Shown here piece by piece: positions 8,254-16,983 of a stretch of 64,000 nucleotides of DNA (position 1 is its first letter; every line of letters starts with the position of its first letter). A model generated the notes under the pieces. That model worked only from the letters and a program-made list of their open reading frames with translations. It ran no database searches and was not told the origin of the DNA. The translations under genes and the position numbers were made by a program. This DNA is from CADEFQ01 sp050185195 (GTDB lineage Bacteria > Pseudomonadota > Gammaproteobacteria > Steroidobacterales > Steroidobacteraceae), in contig JBFWZQ010000006.1 of NCBI GenBank assembly GCA_050185195.1, positions 1 to 64,000 of the forward strand. Reading direction: 5' to 3'.

Positions 8254-9447
8254 TTACAGCAGCTCGATCGCGATTGCCGTGGCCTCGCCGCCGCCGATGC
8301 ACAGCGCCGCGACGCCGCGGCGACCGCCTGTCTGCTTCAGGGCGTGCACGAGCGTCGTGACGATGCGCGCGCCGGTGGCGCCGATCGGGTGGCCGAGCGC
8401 GCAGGCTCCGCCGTGCATGTTGACACGCGCGTGGTCGATGCCGATGTCGTGCATCGCGGCCATGGTGACCGCCGCGAACGCCTCGTTCACTTCGTAGAGG
8501 TCGACGTCGCCGGCTTGCCAGCCGGTTGCGGCAAGCACCTTGCGGATCGCGCCGACGGGCGCCGTCGTGAACCACTCGGGTGCCTGCGCGTGGCTGGCAT
8601 GGGCCAGCACGCGAGCGAGCGGCTTCGCGCCGAGCCGGGTGGCCGCCGCGTCGCTCATCAGGATCGTGGCCGCCGCGCCGTCCGCGATGGACGACGAAGA
8701 GGCTGCCGTCACCGTGCCGTCCTTGCGAAACGCCGCGCGCAACGTCGGGATTTTCTGGATGTCGCAGGTGGAGGGTGTTTCGTCCCGGTCGATGACGGTG
8801 TCGCCCTTGCGGCCCTTGACGGTCACCGGGGAGATCTCGGCGGCGAACGCGCCGCTCGCCACCGCGGCCTGCGCGCGACGCACCGACTCGGTCGCGAACG
8901 CATCCTGCGCGGCGCGCGTGAAACCGTACTTGTCGGCGGTGTTCTCGGCGAACGCACCCATCATCTGCCCGTCGAACGGACTCTGCAGGCCGTCGTAGAA
9001 CATGTGGTCGAGCACTTCGCCGTGGCCCATGCGGTAGCCGCCGCGCGCCTTCGGCAGCAGGTACGGTGCATTGGTCATCGACTCGAGGCCGCCCGCGAGG
9101 ATCACCTCCGCGCCGCCCGCCCGGATCTGGTCGGCCGCCATCATGATGGCCTTGAGGCCCGAGCCGCACATCTTGTTGATCGTGGTCGCGGGCGTCGCAT
9201 GGGGGATGCCGGCGCCGATGGCCGCCTGGCGCGCGGGCGCCTGGCCGAGGCCTGCCGGCAGCACGCAGCCCATGATCACTTCCCCGATGCAGTCCGGGGC
9301 GATGCCCGCGGCCGCGATGGCGCCGCGCGCCGCGGCCGCGCCGAGCTGCGGCGCCGTCGCGCCGGCGAGCACGCCCTGGAAGGCGCCGATGGGCGTGCGC
9401 TGCGCGGCCACGATGACGATGGAAGGGGTGGAGGCTTTCTGGCTCAT
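8254..9447 (-). CDS. Acetyl-CoA C-acetyltransferase (thiolase)
   Basis: This 397-residue thiolase has the acylated cysteine at Cys94 (NKMCGSGLKA). The second active-site pair is at His353 (GGACALGHPIGATG) and Cys383 (ALCIGGGEA). It interconverts acetoacetyl-CoA and two acetyl-CoA, which fits the acetoacetyl-CoA synthetase in the same operon and the end of leucine catabolism. Its ATG overlaps the TetR stop codon as ATGA, so the regulator and thiolase are translationally coupled. Confidence 0.94.
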   Translation of the reverse strand: MSQKASTPSIVIVAAQRTPIGAFQGVLAGATAPQLGAAAARGAIAAAGIAPDCIGEVIMGCVLPAGLGQAPARQAAIGAGIPHATPATTINKMCGSGLKAIMMAADQIRAGGAEVILAGGLESMTNAPYLLPKARGGYRMGHGEVLDHMFYDGLQSPFDGQMMGAFAENTADKYGFTRAAQDAFATESVRRAQAAVASGAFAAEISPVTVKGRKGDTVIDRDETPSTCDIQKIPTLRAAFRKDGTVTAASSSSIADGAAATILMSDAAATRLGAKPLARVLAHASHAQAPEWFTTAPVGAIRKVLAATGWQAGDVDLYEVNEAFAAVTMAAMHDIGIDHARVNMHGGACALGHPIGATGARIVTTLVHALKQTGGRRGVAALCIGGGEATAIAIELL

Positions 9448-10091
9448 GGGGACTTTCCTGGATGGGCCCCGCTCGGGCGCGGGGCAAGGCCGTTGACGAA
9501 CAGGTCGACGAAGCGCTCCGCGATCTCGGCGGCCGAGAGCGAGGCGTCGTCGCGATACCAGTGGGCGATCCAGTTGAGCGCGCCGGCGAGCGCGAACGCG
9601 GTCATCCTCGGGTCGCAACGCCCGATGGAGCCATCCGCGATGCCTTGCCGCACGAGCGCGCGCATCTCCTGGTCGATTTCCGATTTCAGTTGCTTGATGC
9701 GTGCGCCCATGGCCGGGCTCAGGTCCTGGTCCTCGGCGCGCACCATGCACCAGCCGAATTCGGACGTGATGGCTTCCGCGTAGCCGCGCACCACCCGCAC
9801 GAGGCGCGCACGGCCGCTCGCCTGCGCGCCGCGCGCCTCGCCGCAGGCGCTCGCCACGCGACCGAGCCCCTCGCGGAAGCACTCGAACAGCATCTGTTCC
9901 TTGTTCGAGACGTAGTAATAGAGCGTGGGCTTCGTGACGTGCAGCACGGCGGCGATGTCATCGAGCGAGGTGTTGTGGTAGCCGCGTTCACGGAAGGCGC
10001 GCGCGGCGGCGAGGATGACGGCATCGCGCTTCAGTTCGCGGCGGCGCTCGCGATCGCCCGGTACCTGCCAGGGTGAAGTTGGCTTGCCCAT
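9444..10091 (-). CDS. TetR-family regulator of the acyl-CoA catabolic operon
   Basis: The 215-residue protein has an N-terminal TetR helix-turn-helix (residues about 21-66, ending in VTKPTLYYYVSNKEQML) and a C-terminal ligand-binding domain. It heads the thiolase-to-zapE operon. The ligand is unknown; context suggests an acyl-CoA such as a branched-chain intermediate, as for LiuR- or PsrA-type regulators. The ATG at 10091 is preferred for homology, but there is no ribosome site. A perfect TATAAT on the minus strand at 10106-10101 would start the transcript only a few nt upstream, so the mRNA may be leaderless. Two palindromes in the promoter region suggest autoregulation and control of icmF. 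Confidence 0.88.
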   Translation of the reverse strand: MGKPTSPWQVPGDRERRRELKRDAVILAAARAFRERGYHNTSLDDIAAVLHVTKPTLYYYVSNKEQMLFECFREGLGRVASACGEARGAQASGRARLVRVVRGYAEAITSEFGWCMVRAEDQDLSPAMGARIKQLKSEIDQEMRALVRQGIADGSIGRCDPRMTAFALAGALNWIAHWYRDDASLSAAEIAERFVDLFVNGLAPRPSGAHPGKSP

Positions 10092-10101
10092 CCGGCCGAG
10101 A

Positions 10102-10119
10102 TTATACTGGCCGGTATAA
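10102..10119. promoter_or_regulatory. Probable TetR operator 1, overlapping the tetR -10 box
   Basis: TTATACTGGCCGGTATAA is an 18-bp palindrome with only one mismatched pair. It shares its core with a second site 19 bp downstream (10124-10135). The minus-strand TATAAT (10101-10106), a good -10 for tetR, overlaps it. On the plus strand TATACT (10103-10108) could serve icmF. Binding here would block both divergent promoters. Confidence 0.6.
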
Positions 10120-10123
10120 ATTC

Positions 10124-10135
10124 TACTAGCCGGTA
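10124..10135. promoter_or_regulatory. Probable TetR operator 2, in front of icmF
   Basis: TACTAGCCGGTA matches the core of the upstream operator (TACTGGCCGGTA) at 11 of 12 positions. The two sites are 19 bp apart, close to two helical turns. It lies just upstream of the icmF start codon. The repeat suggests cooperative repressor binding; this is inferred from sequence symmetry and position only. Confidence 0.5.
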
Positions 10136-10143
10136 ACATACGT

Positions 10144-13100
10144 ATGGGCAACCGCGCGGCGCATCAGGGTCATCCTCCGGTCGTGGACGCGGGGACGGCG
10201 GCGTTGCCGCTGCGCTTCGTCAGTGCCGCCTCGCTGTTCGACGGCCACGACGCCGCCATCAACATGATCCGGCGCCTGCTGCAGGCGCATGGCGCGGAAG
10301 TCGTGCACCTCGGGCACAACCGCAGCGTGGCCGACATCGTCCGCGCCGCCATCCAGGAGGATGCGGACGCCATTGCCGTCAGCTCCTACCAGGGCGGTCA
10401 CAACGAGTATTTCGCGTACATGGTCGACATGTTGCGCGAACTCGGCGCGGCGCACATCCGTGTAATCGTCGGGGGCGGCGGCACGATCTCGCCGCAGGAG
10501 ATCGCGGCCCTCGAGGCGCACGGCGTCGAGAAGATCTACACGCCGGAGGACGGCCGCCGCATGGGCCTCGCCGGCATGATCGACGATGTCTTCGCGCGCG
10601 TGCGGCGCGCGCGCAAGCCGGCGTATGAGTTCGGGCCGCTCAACCCGAAAGACCCGCAGCATATCGCGCGCACGATTTCCTGCCTCGAGGGCGCGCTCGG
10701 CAACGAGGCCGCGCGGGCGCAGATCGCGCGCGCCGTCGCACGCAACGAGCGTCGCGCGCCGGTGATCGGCATCACCGGCACCGGCGGCGCCGGCAAGTCC
10801 AGCCTGAACGACGAGCTGCTCGCGCGCTTCGTGCGCTTCTTCCCCGATCGCAACGTGGCGGTCGTCGCCATCGATCCCACCCGGCGGCGTTCGGGGGGCG
10901 CGCTGCTCGGCGACCGTATCCGCATGAACAGCCTCGCGGCCGAGCGCCTCTTCATGCGCTCGCTCGCGACCCGCCGCCGCCACAGTGCCACGAGCGAGGC
11001 CCTCAAGGACGTGATCGCGCTGTACCAGCTCGCGGGCTTCGACCTCATCGTCGTCGAGACCGCGGGCATCGGCCAGAGCGACACCGAGATCGTCGATTTC
11101 GTCGACCTGTCGCTCTACGTGATGACGAGCGAGTACGGCGCGGCGAGCCAGCTCGAGAAGATCGACATGCTCGACTACGCCGACATGGTGGTGCTCAACA
11201 AATTCGAGAAGCGCGGCGCCGAGGATGCTCTGCGTGACGTGCGCAAGCAGTGGCGTCGCAACCACCCCGATCGCCTGAAGATCGCCGACGCGCTCGTGCC
11301 CGTCTACCCGACCATCGCGAGCCGCTTCAACGATCCGGGGGTCAATCATCTCTTCGAGGCGATCTGCCGACGGCTCGAATGGCCGGTGGGCGATGTCGGG
11401 CCCACCGCCTTCACCTCGCACGCGGCGCTGATCCCGGCGGATCGCGTGCGTTACCTCGCCGAGATCGCGCAGGGCGGGCGCGACGCACGGGTGCGCCTCG
11501 AGCGCCAGGTCGAAGCGGCACGCCGGGCCCACGCGCATTACGAGTCGCTGAAAGCCCTGCGCGACCCGCAACTGCCAGCGCCGCTCGATCGATATCCGCA
11601 AGCTGCGCTCGTGGAGGCGGGGGACGCCACGCGTGGCGAACTGCGCGCGGCCTACAACGCCGCGCTCGATGCCGTGGGCGCGGAGGGCGTCGGCGAGCTG
11701 AAGGCCTGGCCGGCCCGCGCGAAGGGCGTCACCGACGAGACTTACTCCTATCCTGTGCGTGGCAAGGCCGTCACCGGCGACAACTACACCGAAACGCTGA
11801 GCCGCAACCGCGTGCCGAAGCTCGCGGTGCCGCGCAGCGTCGACTGGGGCGAGATCCTCGCCTTCCTCGGTAACGAAAATCTGCCCGGCGCCTATCCGTA
11901 CACCGGCGGGGTCTATCCCTATCGCCGCGAGGCGGAGGACCCGACACGCATGTTCGCCGGCGAGGGTCCGCCCGAACGCACCAACCGCCGCTTCCACCTG
12001 CTCGCGAACGGCCACGAGGCGACGCGCCTCTCGACGGCCTTCGACTCGACCACCCTCTACGGCGAGGACCCCGACACGCGGCCCGACATCTACGGCCGCA
12101 CCGGCAATTCGGGCGTCTCGATCGCGACGCTCGACGACATGAAGAAGCTCTATTCGGGCTTCGACCTGTGCCTGCCGTCGACTTCGGTTTCGATGACGAT
12201 CAACGGGCCGGCGCCGATGATCCTCGCGATGTTCATGAACACCGCGATCGACCAGCGCATCGAGCGCTGGTTGCGTGCGGAGGGGCGCTGGGCCGCGGCC
12301 GAGGCGCGCATCGCGGAGCTGCGGCGCGAAATCACCGCCACCGGCGCGCCCTTGCCCAGCTACAAGGGCGAGCTGCCGGCCGGCCACGACGGCACGGGCC
12401 TCGCGTTGCTCGGCGTGAGCGGCGAACAACTGGTCGCGCCCGGCGTGCTCGATCGCGAGACCTACGAGCGCCTGCGCGCGGAGGCCCTGTCGCTGGTGCG
12501 CGGCACGGTGCAGGCCGACATCCTGAAGGAGGACCAGGCGCAGAACACCTGCATCTTCTCGACGGAGTTCGCGCTGCGGATGATGGGCGACGTGCAGCAG
12601 CACTTCATCGACCACCGGGTGCGCAATTTCTATTCGGTGTCGATCTCGGGCTACCACATCGCGGAGGCGGGCGCGAATCCGGTGAGCCAGCTCGCCTTCA
12701 CGCTGTCGAACGGCTTCACCATCGTCGAGTACTACCTGGCGCGCGGCATGGCCGTCGACGATTTCGCGCCGAACCTGTCCTTCTTCTTCTCGAACGGCAT
12801 GGACCCGGAGTACGTGGTGATCGGCCGCGTGGCGCGGCGCATCTGGGCGCGCGCGATGCGCGAGCGTTATGGCGCGGGTGCCCGCAGCCAGATGCTCAAG
12901 TACCACGTGCAGACCTCGGGGCGGTCGCTGCACGCGCAGGAGATCCAGTTCAACGACATCCGCACGACGCTGCAGGCGCTGTACGCGCTGTTCGACAACT
13001 GCAATTCACTGCACACCAACGCGTTCGACGAGGCGCTCACGACGCCGACCGAAGACAGCGTGCGCCGCGCGGTCGCGATCCAGCTGATCATCAACCGCGA

Positions 13101-13602
13101 ACTGGGGCTCAACCGCAACCAGAACCCGTGGCAGGGCTCGTTCGCGATCGACTACCTCACCGACATGGTGGAAGAGGCCGTCTACAAGGAGTTCGAATCG
13201 ATCTCGGCGCGCGGCGGCGTGCTCGGCGCGATGGAGACGATGTACCAGCGCGGCAAGATCCAGGAAGAGAGCCTCTACTACGAGACGAAGAAGCACGACG
13301 GCTCGTTGCCGCTGATCGGCGTCAACACGTTCCTCTCGGGCCACGACGCGTCGGAGGCGCACGCCAATGTCGCGCTCATCCGCTCGACGGAGGAGGAAAA
13401 GCAGGACCAGGTTGCAGCGGTGCGCGCGTTCCAGCAGCGCCACGCGGCCGGGGCGCCAGCCGCGCTCCTGCGGCTGCAGCAGGTGGCGGCGGCCGGCGGC
13501 AACGTGTTCGCCGAGCTGATGGAGACGGTGAAGACCTGTTCGCTCGGGCAGGTCTCGCGCGCGCTCTACCAGGTCGGCGGACAGTACCGGCGCAACGTCT
13601 AG
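10144..13602 (+). CDS. icmF: Fused isobutyryl-CoA mutase (B12-dependent, with GTPase domain)
   Basis: The 1152-residue protein has the full IcmF layout. A cobalamin-binding domain comes first (His35 in FDGHDAAIN, residues about 24-160). A MeaI-type GTPase chaperone follows with P-loop GTGGAGKS at 212-219, then the acyl-CoA mutase barrel from about residue 560. IcmF interconverts isobutyryl- and n-butyryl-CoA, and some members rearrange isovaleryl- and pivalyl-CoA. Gln800 aligns with the arginine that binds the methylmalonyl carboxylate in methylmalonyl-CoA mutase, so methylmalonyl-CoA is unlikely as substrate. The gene is divergent from the tetR/liuB operon. ATG 10144 lacks a clear ribosome site; GTG 10183 is an alternative. 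Confidence 0.93.
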   Translation: MGNRAAHQGHPPVVDAGTAALPLRFVSAASLFDGHDAAINMIRRLLQAHGAEVVHLGHNRSVADIVRAAIQEDADAIAVSSYQGGHNEYFAYMVDMLRELGAAHIRVIVGGGGTISPQEIAALEAHGVEKIYTPEDGRRMGLAGMIDDVFARVRRARKPAYEFGPLNPKDPQHIARTISCLEGALGNEAARAQIARAVARNERRAPVIGITGTGGAGKSSLNDELLARFVRFFPDRNVAVVAIDPTRRRSGGALLGDRIRMNSLAAERLFMRSLATRRRHSATSEALKDVIALYQLAGFDLIVVETAGIGQSDTEIVDFVDLSLYVMTSEYGAASQLEKIDMLDYADMVVLNKFEKRGAEDALRDVRKQWRRNHPDRLKIADALVPVYPTIASRFNDPGVNHLFEAICRRLEWPVGDVGPTAFTSHAALIPADRVRYLAEIAQGGRDARVRLERQVEAARRAHAHYESLKALRDPQLPAPLDRYPQAALVEAGDATRGELRAAYNAALDAVGAEGVGELKAWPARAKGVTDETYSYPVRGKAVTGDNYTETLSRNRVPKLAVPRSVDWGEILAFLGNENLPGAYPYTGGVYPYRREAEDPTRMFAGEGPPERTNRRFHLLANGHEATRLSTAFDSTTLYGEDPDTRPDIYGRTGNSGVSIATLDDMKKLYSGFDLCLPSTSVSMTINGPAPMILAMFMNTAIDQRIERWLRAEGRWAAAEARIAELRREITATGAPLPSYKGELPAGHDGTGLALLGVSGEQLVAPGVLDRETYERLRAEALSLVRGTVQADILKEDQAQNTCIFSTEFALRMMGDVQQHFIDHRVRNFYSVSISGYHIAEAGANPVSQLAFTLSNGFTIVEYYLARGMAVDDFAPNLSFFFSNGMDPEYVVIGRVARRIWARAMRERYGAGARSQMLKYHVQTSGRSLHAQEIQFNDIRTTLQALYALFDNCNSLHTNAFDEALTTPTEDSVRRAVAIQLIINRELGLNRNQNPWQGSFAIDYLTDMVEEAVYKEFESISARGGVLGAMETMYQRGKIQEESLYYETKKHDGSLPLIGVNTFLSGHDASEAHANVALIRSTEEEKQDQVAAVRAFQQRHAAGAPAALLRLQQVAAAGGNVFAELMETVKTCSLGQVSRALYQVGGQYRRNV

Positions 13603-13611
13603 CCGCGAGCG

Positions 13612-14865
13612 TCAGCCGTATCGATCGAGCGCGAGGCCGCGCGGGTCGATCGCGGGTTCGCGGCCCGTGACCAGGTCCGCGACCACCCGTCCCGAGCCGC
13701 AGGCCATGGTCCAGCCGAGCGTGCCGTGGCCGGTGTTGAACCACAGGTTGCGATAGCGCGAGGCGCCGACGATCGGCGTGCCGTCGGGCGTCATCGGGCG
13801 CATGCCGGTCCAGAACGTCAGGTTCGAGTAGTCACCACCGGCGGGGAAGAGGCTGCGCGCGGACAGTTCGAGTGTCGCGCGCCGCGCCGGGTGCAGGCGG
13901 GTGTTGTAGCCGGAGAGCTCGGCCGTGCCGCCGACGCGGATGCGGTCGCCGAGGCGGGTGATCGCGACCTTGTAGCTCTCGTCCATCACGGTCGAGACCG
14001 GCGCCTTCGCCGCGTCGGCGATCGGCACCGTGATCGAATAACCCTTGACTGGATAGACCGGCAGCGAGATGCCGAGCGTGCGCGCCATCTGCGTCGAGAA
14101 ACTGCCGAGGGCGAGCACGTAGGCGTCGGCCGTGACGCGGCCCGCGTCGGTGTGCACCGCTTCGATGCGATCGCCCGCGCGCCCGATGCCGAGGATGTTC
14201 ACGCCGTAGCGAAACTGCACGCCGCGCGCCTGCGCGAGGGCCGCAAGTCGCTGCGTGAAGAGGTGGCAGTCACCGGTCTCGTCGTCGGGCAGGCGCAGGC
14301 CCCCGACGATCAGCGGGCGGACATCCGCGAGGCCGGGCTCGGCGGCGATGCAGCCGTTCGCGTCGAGGACCTCGTACGGCACGTCCAGTTGTTTGAGGAC
14401 CGCGATGTCGCCGGCCGCGCCATCGAGCTGCTTCTGCGTGCGAAAGAGCTGCAGCGTGCCGAGCGAGCGCTCGTCGTAGGCGAGCCCCTCGTCGGCGCGC
14501 AACCGACGCAGTTCGTCGCGGCTGTACTCGGCGATCGGCACCATGCGGCTCTTGTTGATCGCATAACGCGCCGTCGTGCAGTTGCGCAGCATGCGCAGTA
14601 TCCAGGTCCACATCGCCGGATCCCACTGCGGCCGCACGACCAGCGGCGAGTGCTTCTCGAAGAGCCATTTCAGCGCCTTCAGCGGCATGCCGGGTCCGGC
14701 CCATGGCGAAGCGTAGCCGGGCGAAATTTCCCCCGCGTTCGCGAAGCTCGTCTCGAGGGCCGCGCCCGGCTGGCGCTCGATGACCTCGACTTCGGCGCCC
14801 GCCTGCGCGAGATACCACGCGGTCGTCACGCCGATCACGCCGCCGCCCAGAACCGCTATCCGCAA
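13612..14865 (-). CDS. dadA: D-amino acid dehydrogenase
   Basis: The 417-residue FAD-dependent oxidoreductase of the DAO family starts with the dinucleotide motif VLGGGVIGVTTAWYLAQAG. It continues with DadA-typical blocks such as ETSFANAGEISPGYASPWAGPG and, near the C-terminus, FNTGHGTLGWTMACGSGR. It oxidises D-amino acids (D-alanine in model species) to 2-oxo acids and ammonia, passing electrons to the respiratory chain at the inner membrane. It is convergent with icmF, with a gap of only 9 nt. It follows the glycosidase gene by 69 nt and is probably separate from the sugar regulon. No alanine racemase gene (dadX) is adjacent. Confidence 0.92.
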   Translation of the reverse strand: MRIAVLGGGVIGVTTAWYLAQAGAEVEVIERQPGAALETSFANAGEISPGYASPWAGPGMPLKALKWLFEKHSPLVVRPQWDPAMWTWILRMLRNCTTARYAINKSRMVPIAEYSRDELRRLRADEGLAYDERSLGTLQLFRTQKQLDGAAGDIAVLKQLDVPYEVLDANGCIAAEPGLADVRPLIVGGLRLPDDETGDCHLFTQRLAALAQARGVQFRYGVNILGIGRAGDRIEAVHTDAGRVTADAYVLALGSFSTQMARTLGISLPVYPVKGYSITVPIADAAKAPVSTVMDESYKVAITRLGDRIRVGGTAELSGYNTRLHPARRATLELSARSLFPAGGDYSNLTFWTGMRPMTPDGTPIVGASRYRNLWFNTGHGTLGWTMACGSGRVVADLVTGREPAIDPRGLALDRYG

Positions 14866-14934
14866 GATGTGCGCCCTCGATCGAAAGCGCGCATGTTACC
14901 TGCATTGCCGGGGTGCGCGGCATGGGGCGGGGCG

Positions 14935-16983
14935 TCAGGGTGGTGCCAGGTACACCGTGCTCCAGAGCTGCGCCGCGTTCGATTCGGTCTCGTCGTCGCT
15001 CCGCTGGCCGAACGCCTCGATGCGATAGCGGCCGTCGTGTTGCGACCACGACCACAGTTCCGAGCCGCGCACGGCCTCGGCGCCCTGCATCGCGCGGGCG
15101 AGTTGCTTCCCGGCACGCGTGAGCGACGCACGGGCGACGTCCGTCAGGTCATCGCGTCGCAATTGGCGCGCCACGCCGGCGGCGAACAGGGCCTGCTGCC
15201 ACGACCATACGACGGCGCCGTGATAGCGGTTGCGCCCGAACTGCGGCCGCAGCGTGGCGTCCGCGAAGGCGGCGTTCGCGACCAGCAGGCCGACGTCCGT
15301 CAGGAGACCCGCCGGAAACGGCCGCGCGAGCGTATCGGCGATGCGTGCCGCGTCGGCGGGTGGCGGATCGAGCAGGAGCAGGGCGAAGGCTTCGTCGGAA
15401 TTCAGGATCGGCACCGGGCGCCCGCCGGCGTCGAGCGACACGGCACGGAACGTGATGCCCGTGCTGCCGATCGCCGCGAGCGCCGGCGCGGCGTCGACAC
15501 CGGTTTCCCGGGCATAGGCCGCCGCCTGGCTGCGTGCGCCGGCTGCGGGGACGGTCACGTCGAAACAGCGGGGCGCCTCGCGCAGCCACACATGCGCCAT
15601 GGTTGCGGCGCCTGCGAACCGGTTGCCTGATCCGGCCGCCAGGTAGGGCTGCAGCAGGCCGCTTTCGGCGAAGCGGGCGATTGCCAGCAGCGCGGCGGGG
15701 GCCCAGACGCCGTTCACGTCGTAGGGAAACAGGCCGCCGCCGAGGCCCCGTTCGCTGTCGCGCCAGTTGCCGACATCGAAGCCCGCCTTCAGTGCGATCA
15801 GGTGCCGCCACGCCGGTTCGCGCGCGAAAGGCGCCGTGGCCGCCATCACGAAATCGAAGTTGCGTGCCAGCAGCGATCCGTAGGCGGCGCCCGAGGCCGT
15901 GCGGCGCGCGAGGAAGGCGCGGGCGCGGGCACGGCCCGCCGGCATGTCGAGCAGGTAGTGGGCGGCGACCGGCGCGAGCATGTAGTCGTCATCGATCATC
16001 TTGTAGTCGAGGATCGGTTCGTCGCCCGGCGGCAGGTGCTCGAGACGGCGCCGCAGGACGGCAAATTCGCCGATGTCCTCTTCGTGCGCGACTTCACCCG
16101 CCTCGTTCAATCGCCCGAGCACCGCGCCGAGCCCGGCTTCCATGAGCGGGGGCTTCGCGACCGGCGCCAGCAGGCGCAGTGACATCAGCGTATCGCGCCC
16201 GAAGTAGGTGTCGAAGCGCCAGGAACCCGCGAGCAGCTTCTCCTCGTAGGACAGGAACTCGAGGGCATGGCGCAACCGCGGATCCCGCGCCGCGGCGTGC
16301 GTCAGCAGGTCGCTGGCGGGGATGGGCGTGAGCGGCCGGTCACCCGTGAGGCCTGTCAGCCGCAGTCGCAGTTGTCCCTTGCGGTCGGGGGACAGCACGA
16401 ACGGCCCGGATTCGCCTCCGCCCACCTCGCCGTCCAGCACCTCGATCGCAAGGTAGTAGCCCGCGCCACCGTCGAGCCGCGCGCGCTGCCAGGCGATCGT
16501 GCGACCCGTGCGGGCGGGCGAGGTCACGACGGCGCGCGCCGGCGCCTCGCCGCCGTCCTGGAAATTGCGAATGACGCGCACGCTGCCGGTGATGGCCTCG
16601 CGGATCGTCACCGGCCCACCGGTGGCGACGAGTTCCGCTTCCACGCCGCGCAACGCCTTGCCGTCCGCCAGCGTGCGCTGTCGCGGTGTCAACCCGGCGG
16701 GCGATTGCCACTCGAAGCCCGGGGAGGCCGCCGCGAACCACAGCGCGACACCGCTGTTGCCGGCGGGAAAGGCAATCACCACGCGCGGCCTCGCTCCCGA
16801 TGTCAGCACGAGATGCGCGGCGACAGGCCCCTGTCGATAGAACTCGTTGAGTACCCGACCCTCGGGAACGGAGAAGCGCAGCGCCGCGGCCGGTTGCTCG
16901 CCGGCCGCGCCACTCGTCGCGAGCAGGCACGCGAGCGCCGCGAGCAGGCACGGGCCGATCCGCCGCCCGCCCGCGCCGCTCAT
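14935..16983 (-). CDS. Secreted six-hairpin-like glycosidase candidate
   Basis: The 682-residue protein begins with a clear signal peptide (ALACLLATSGAAG, cleavage near residue 25). A beta-rich first half (about 25-230) is followed by a helical part with blocks such as GSWRFDTYFGRDTLMS, HEEDIGEF and DYKMIDDDYMLAPV. This resembles (alpha/alpha)6-barrel carbohydrate enzymes such as glycogen-debranching or GH15/GH63-like hydrolases. I cannot assign a family or substrate. The ATG at 16983 overlaps the lacI stop as ATGA, so the two genes are coupled, and the periplasmic trehalase is across the same regulatory region. Acid residues in the Asp-rich blocks are candidate catalysts. Confidence 0.7.
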   Translation of the reverse strand: MSGAGGRRIGPCLLAALACLLATSGAAGEQPAAALRFSVPEGRVLNEFYRQGPVAAHLVLTSGARPRVVIAFPAGNSGVALWFAAASPGFEWQSPAGLTPRQRTLADGKALRGVEAELVATGGPVTIREAITGSVRVIRNFQDGGEAPARAVVTSPARTGRTIAWQRARLDGGAGYYLAIEVLDGEVGGGESGPFVLSPDRKGQLRLRLTGLTGDRPLTPIPASDLLTHAAARDPRLRHALEFLSYEEKLLAGSWRFDTYFGRDTLMSLRLLAPVAKPPLMEAGLGAVLGRLNEAGEVAHEEDIGEFAVLRRRLEHLPPGDEPILDYKMIDDDYMLAPVAAHYLLDMPAGRARARAFLARRTASGAAYGSLLARNFDFVMAATAPFAREPAWRHLIALKAGFDVGNWRDSERGLGGGLFPYDVNGVWAPAALLAIARFAESGLLQPYLAAGSGNRFAGAATMAHVWLREAPRCFDVTVPAAGARSQAAAYARETGVDAAPALAAIGSTGITFRAVSLDAGGRPVPILNSDEAFALLLLDPPPADAARIADTLARPFPAGLLTDVGLLVANAAFADATLRPQFGRNRYHGAVVWSWQQALFAAGVARQLRRDDLTDVARASLTRAGKQLARAMQGAEAVRGSELWSWSQHDGRYRIEAFGQRSDDETESNAAQLWSTVYLAPP

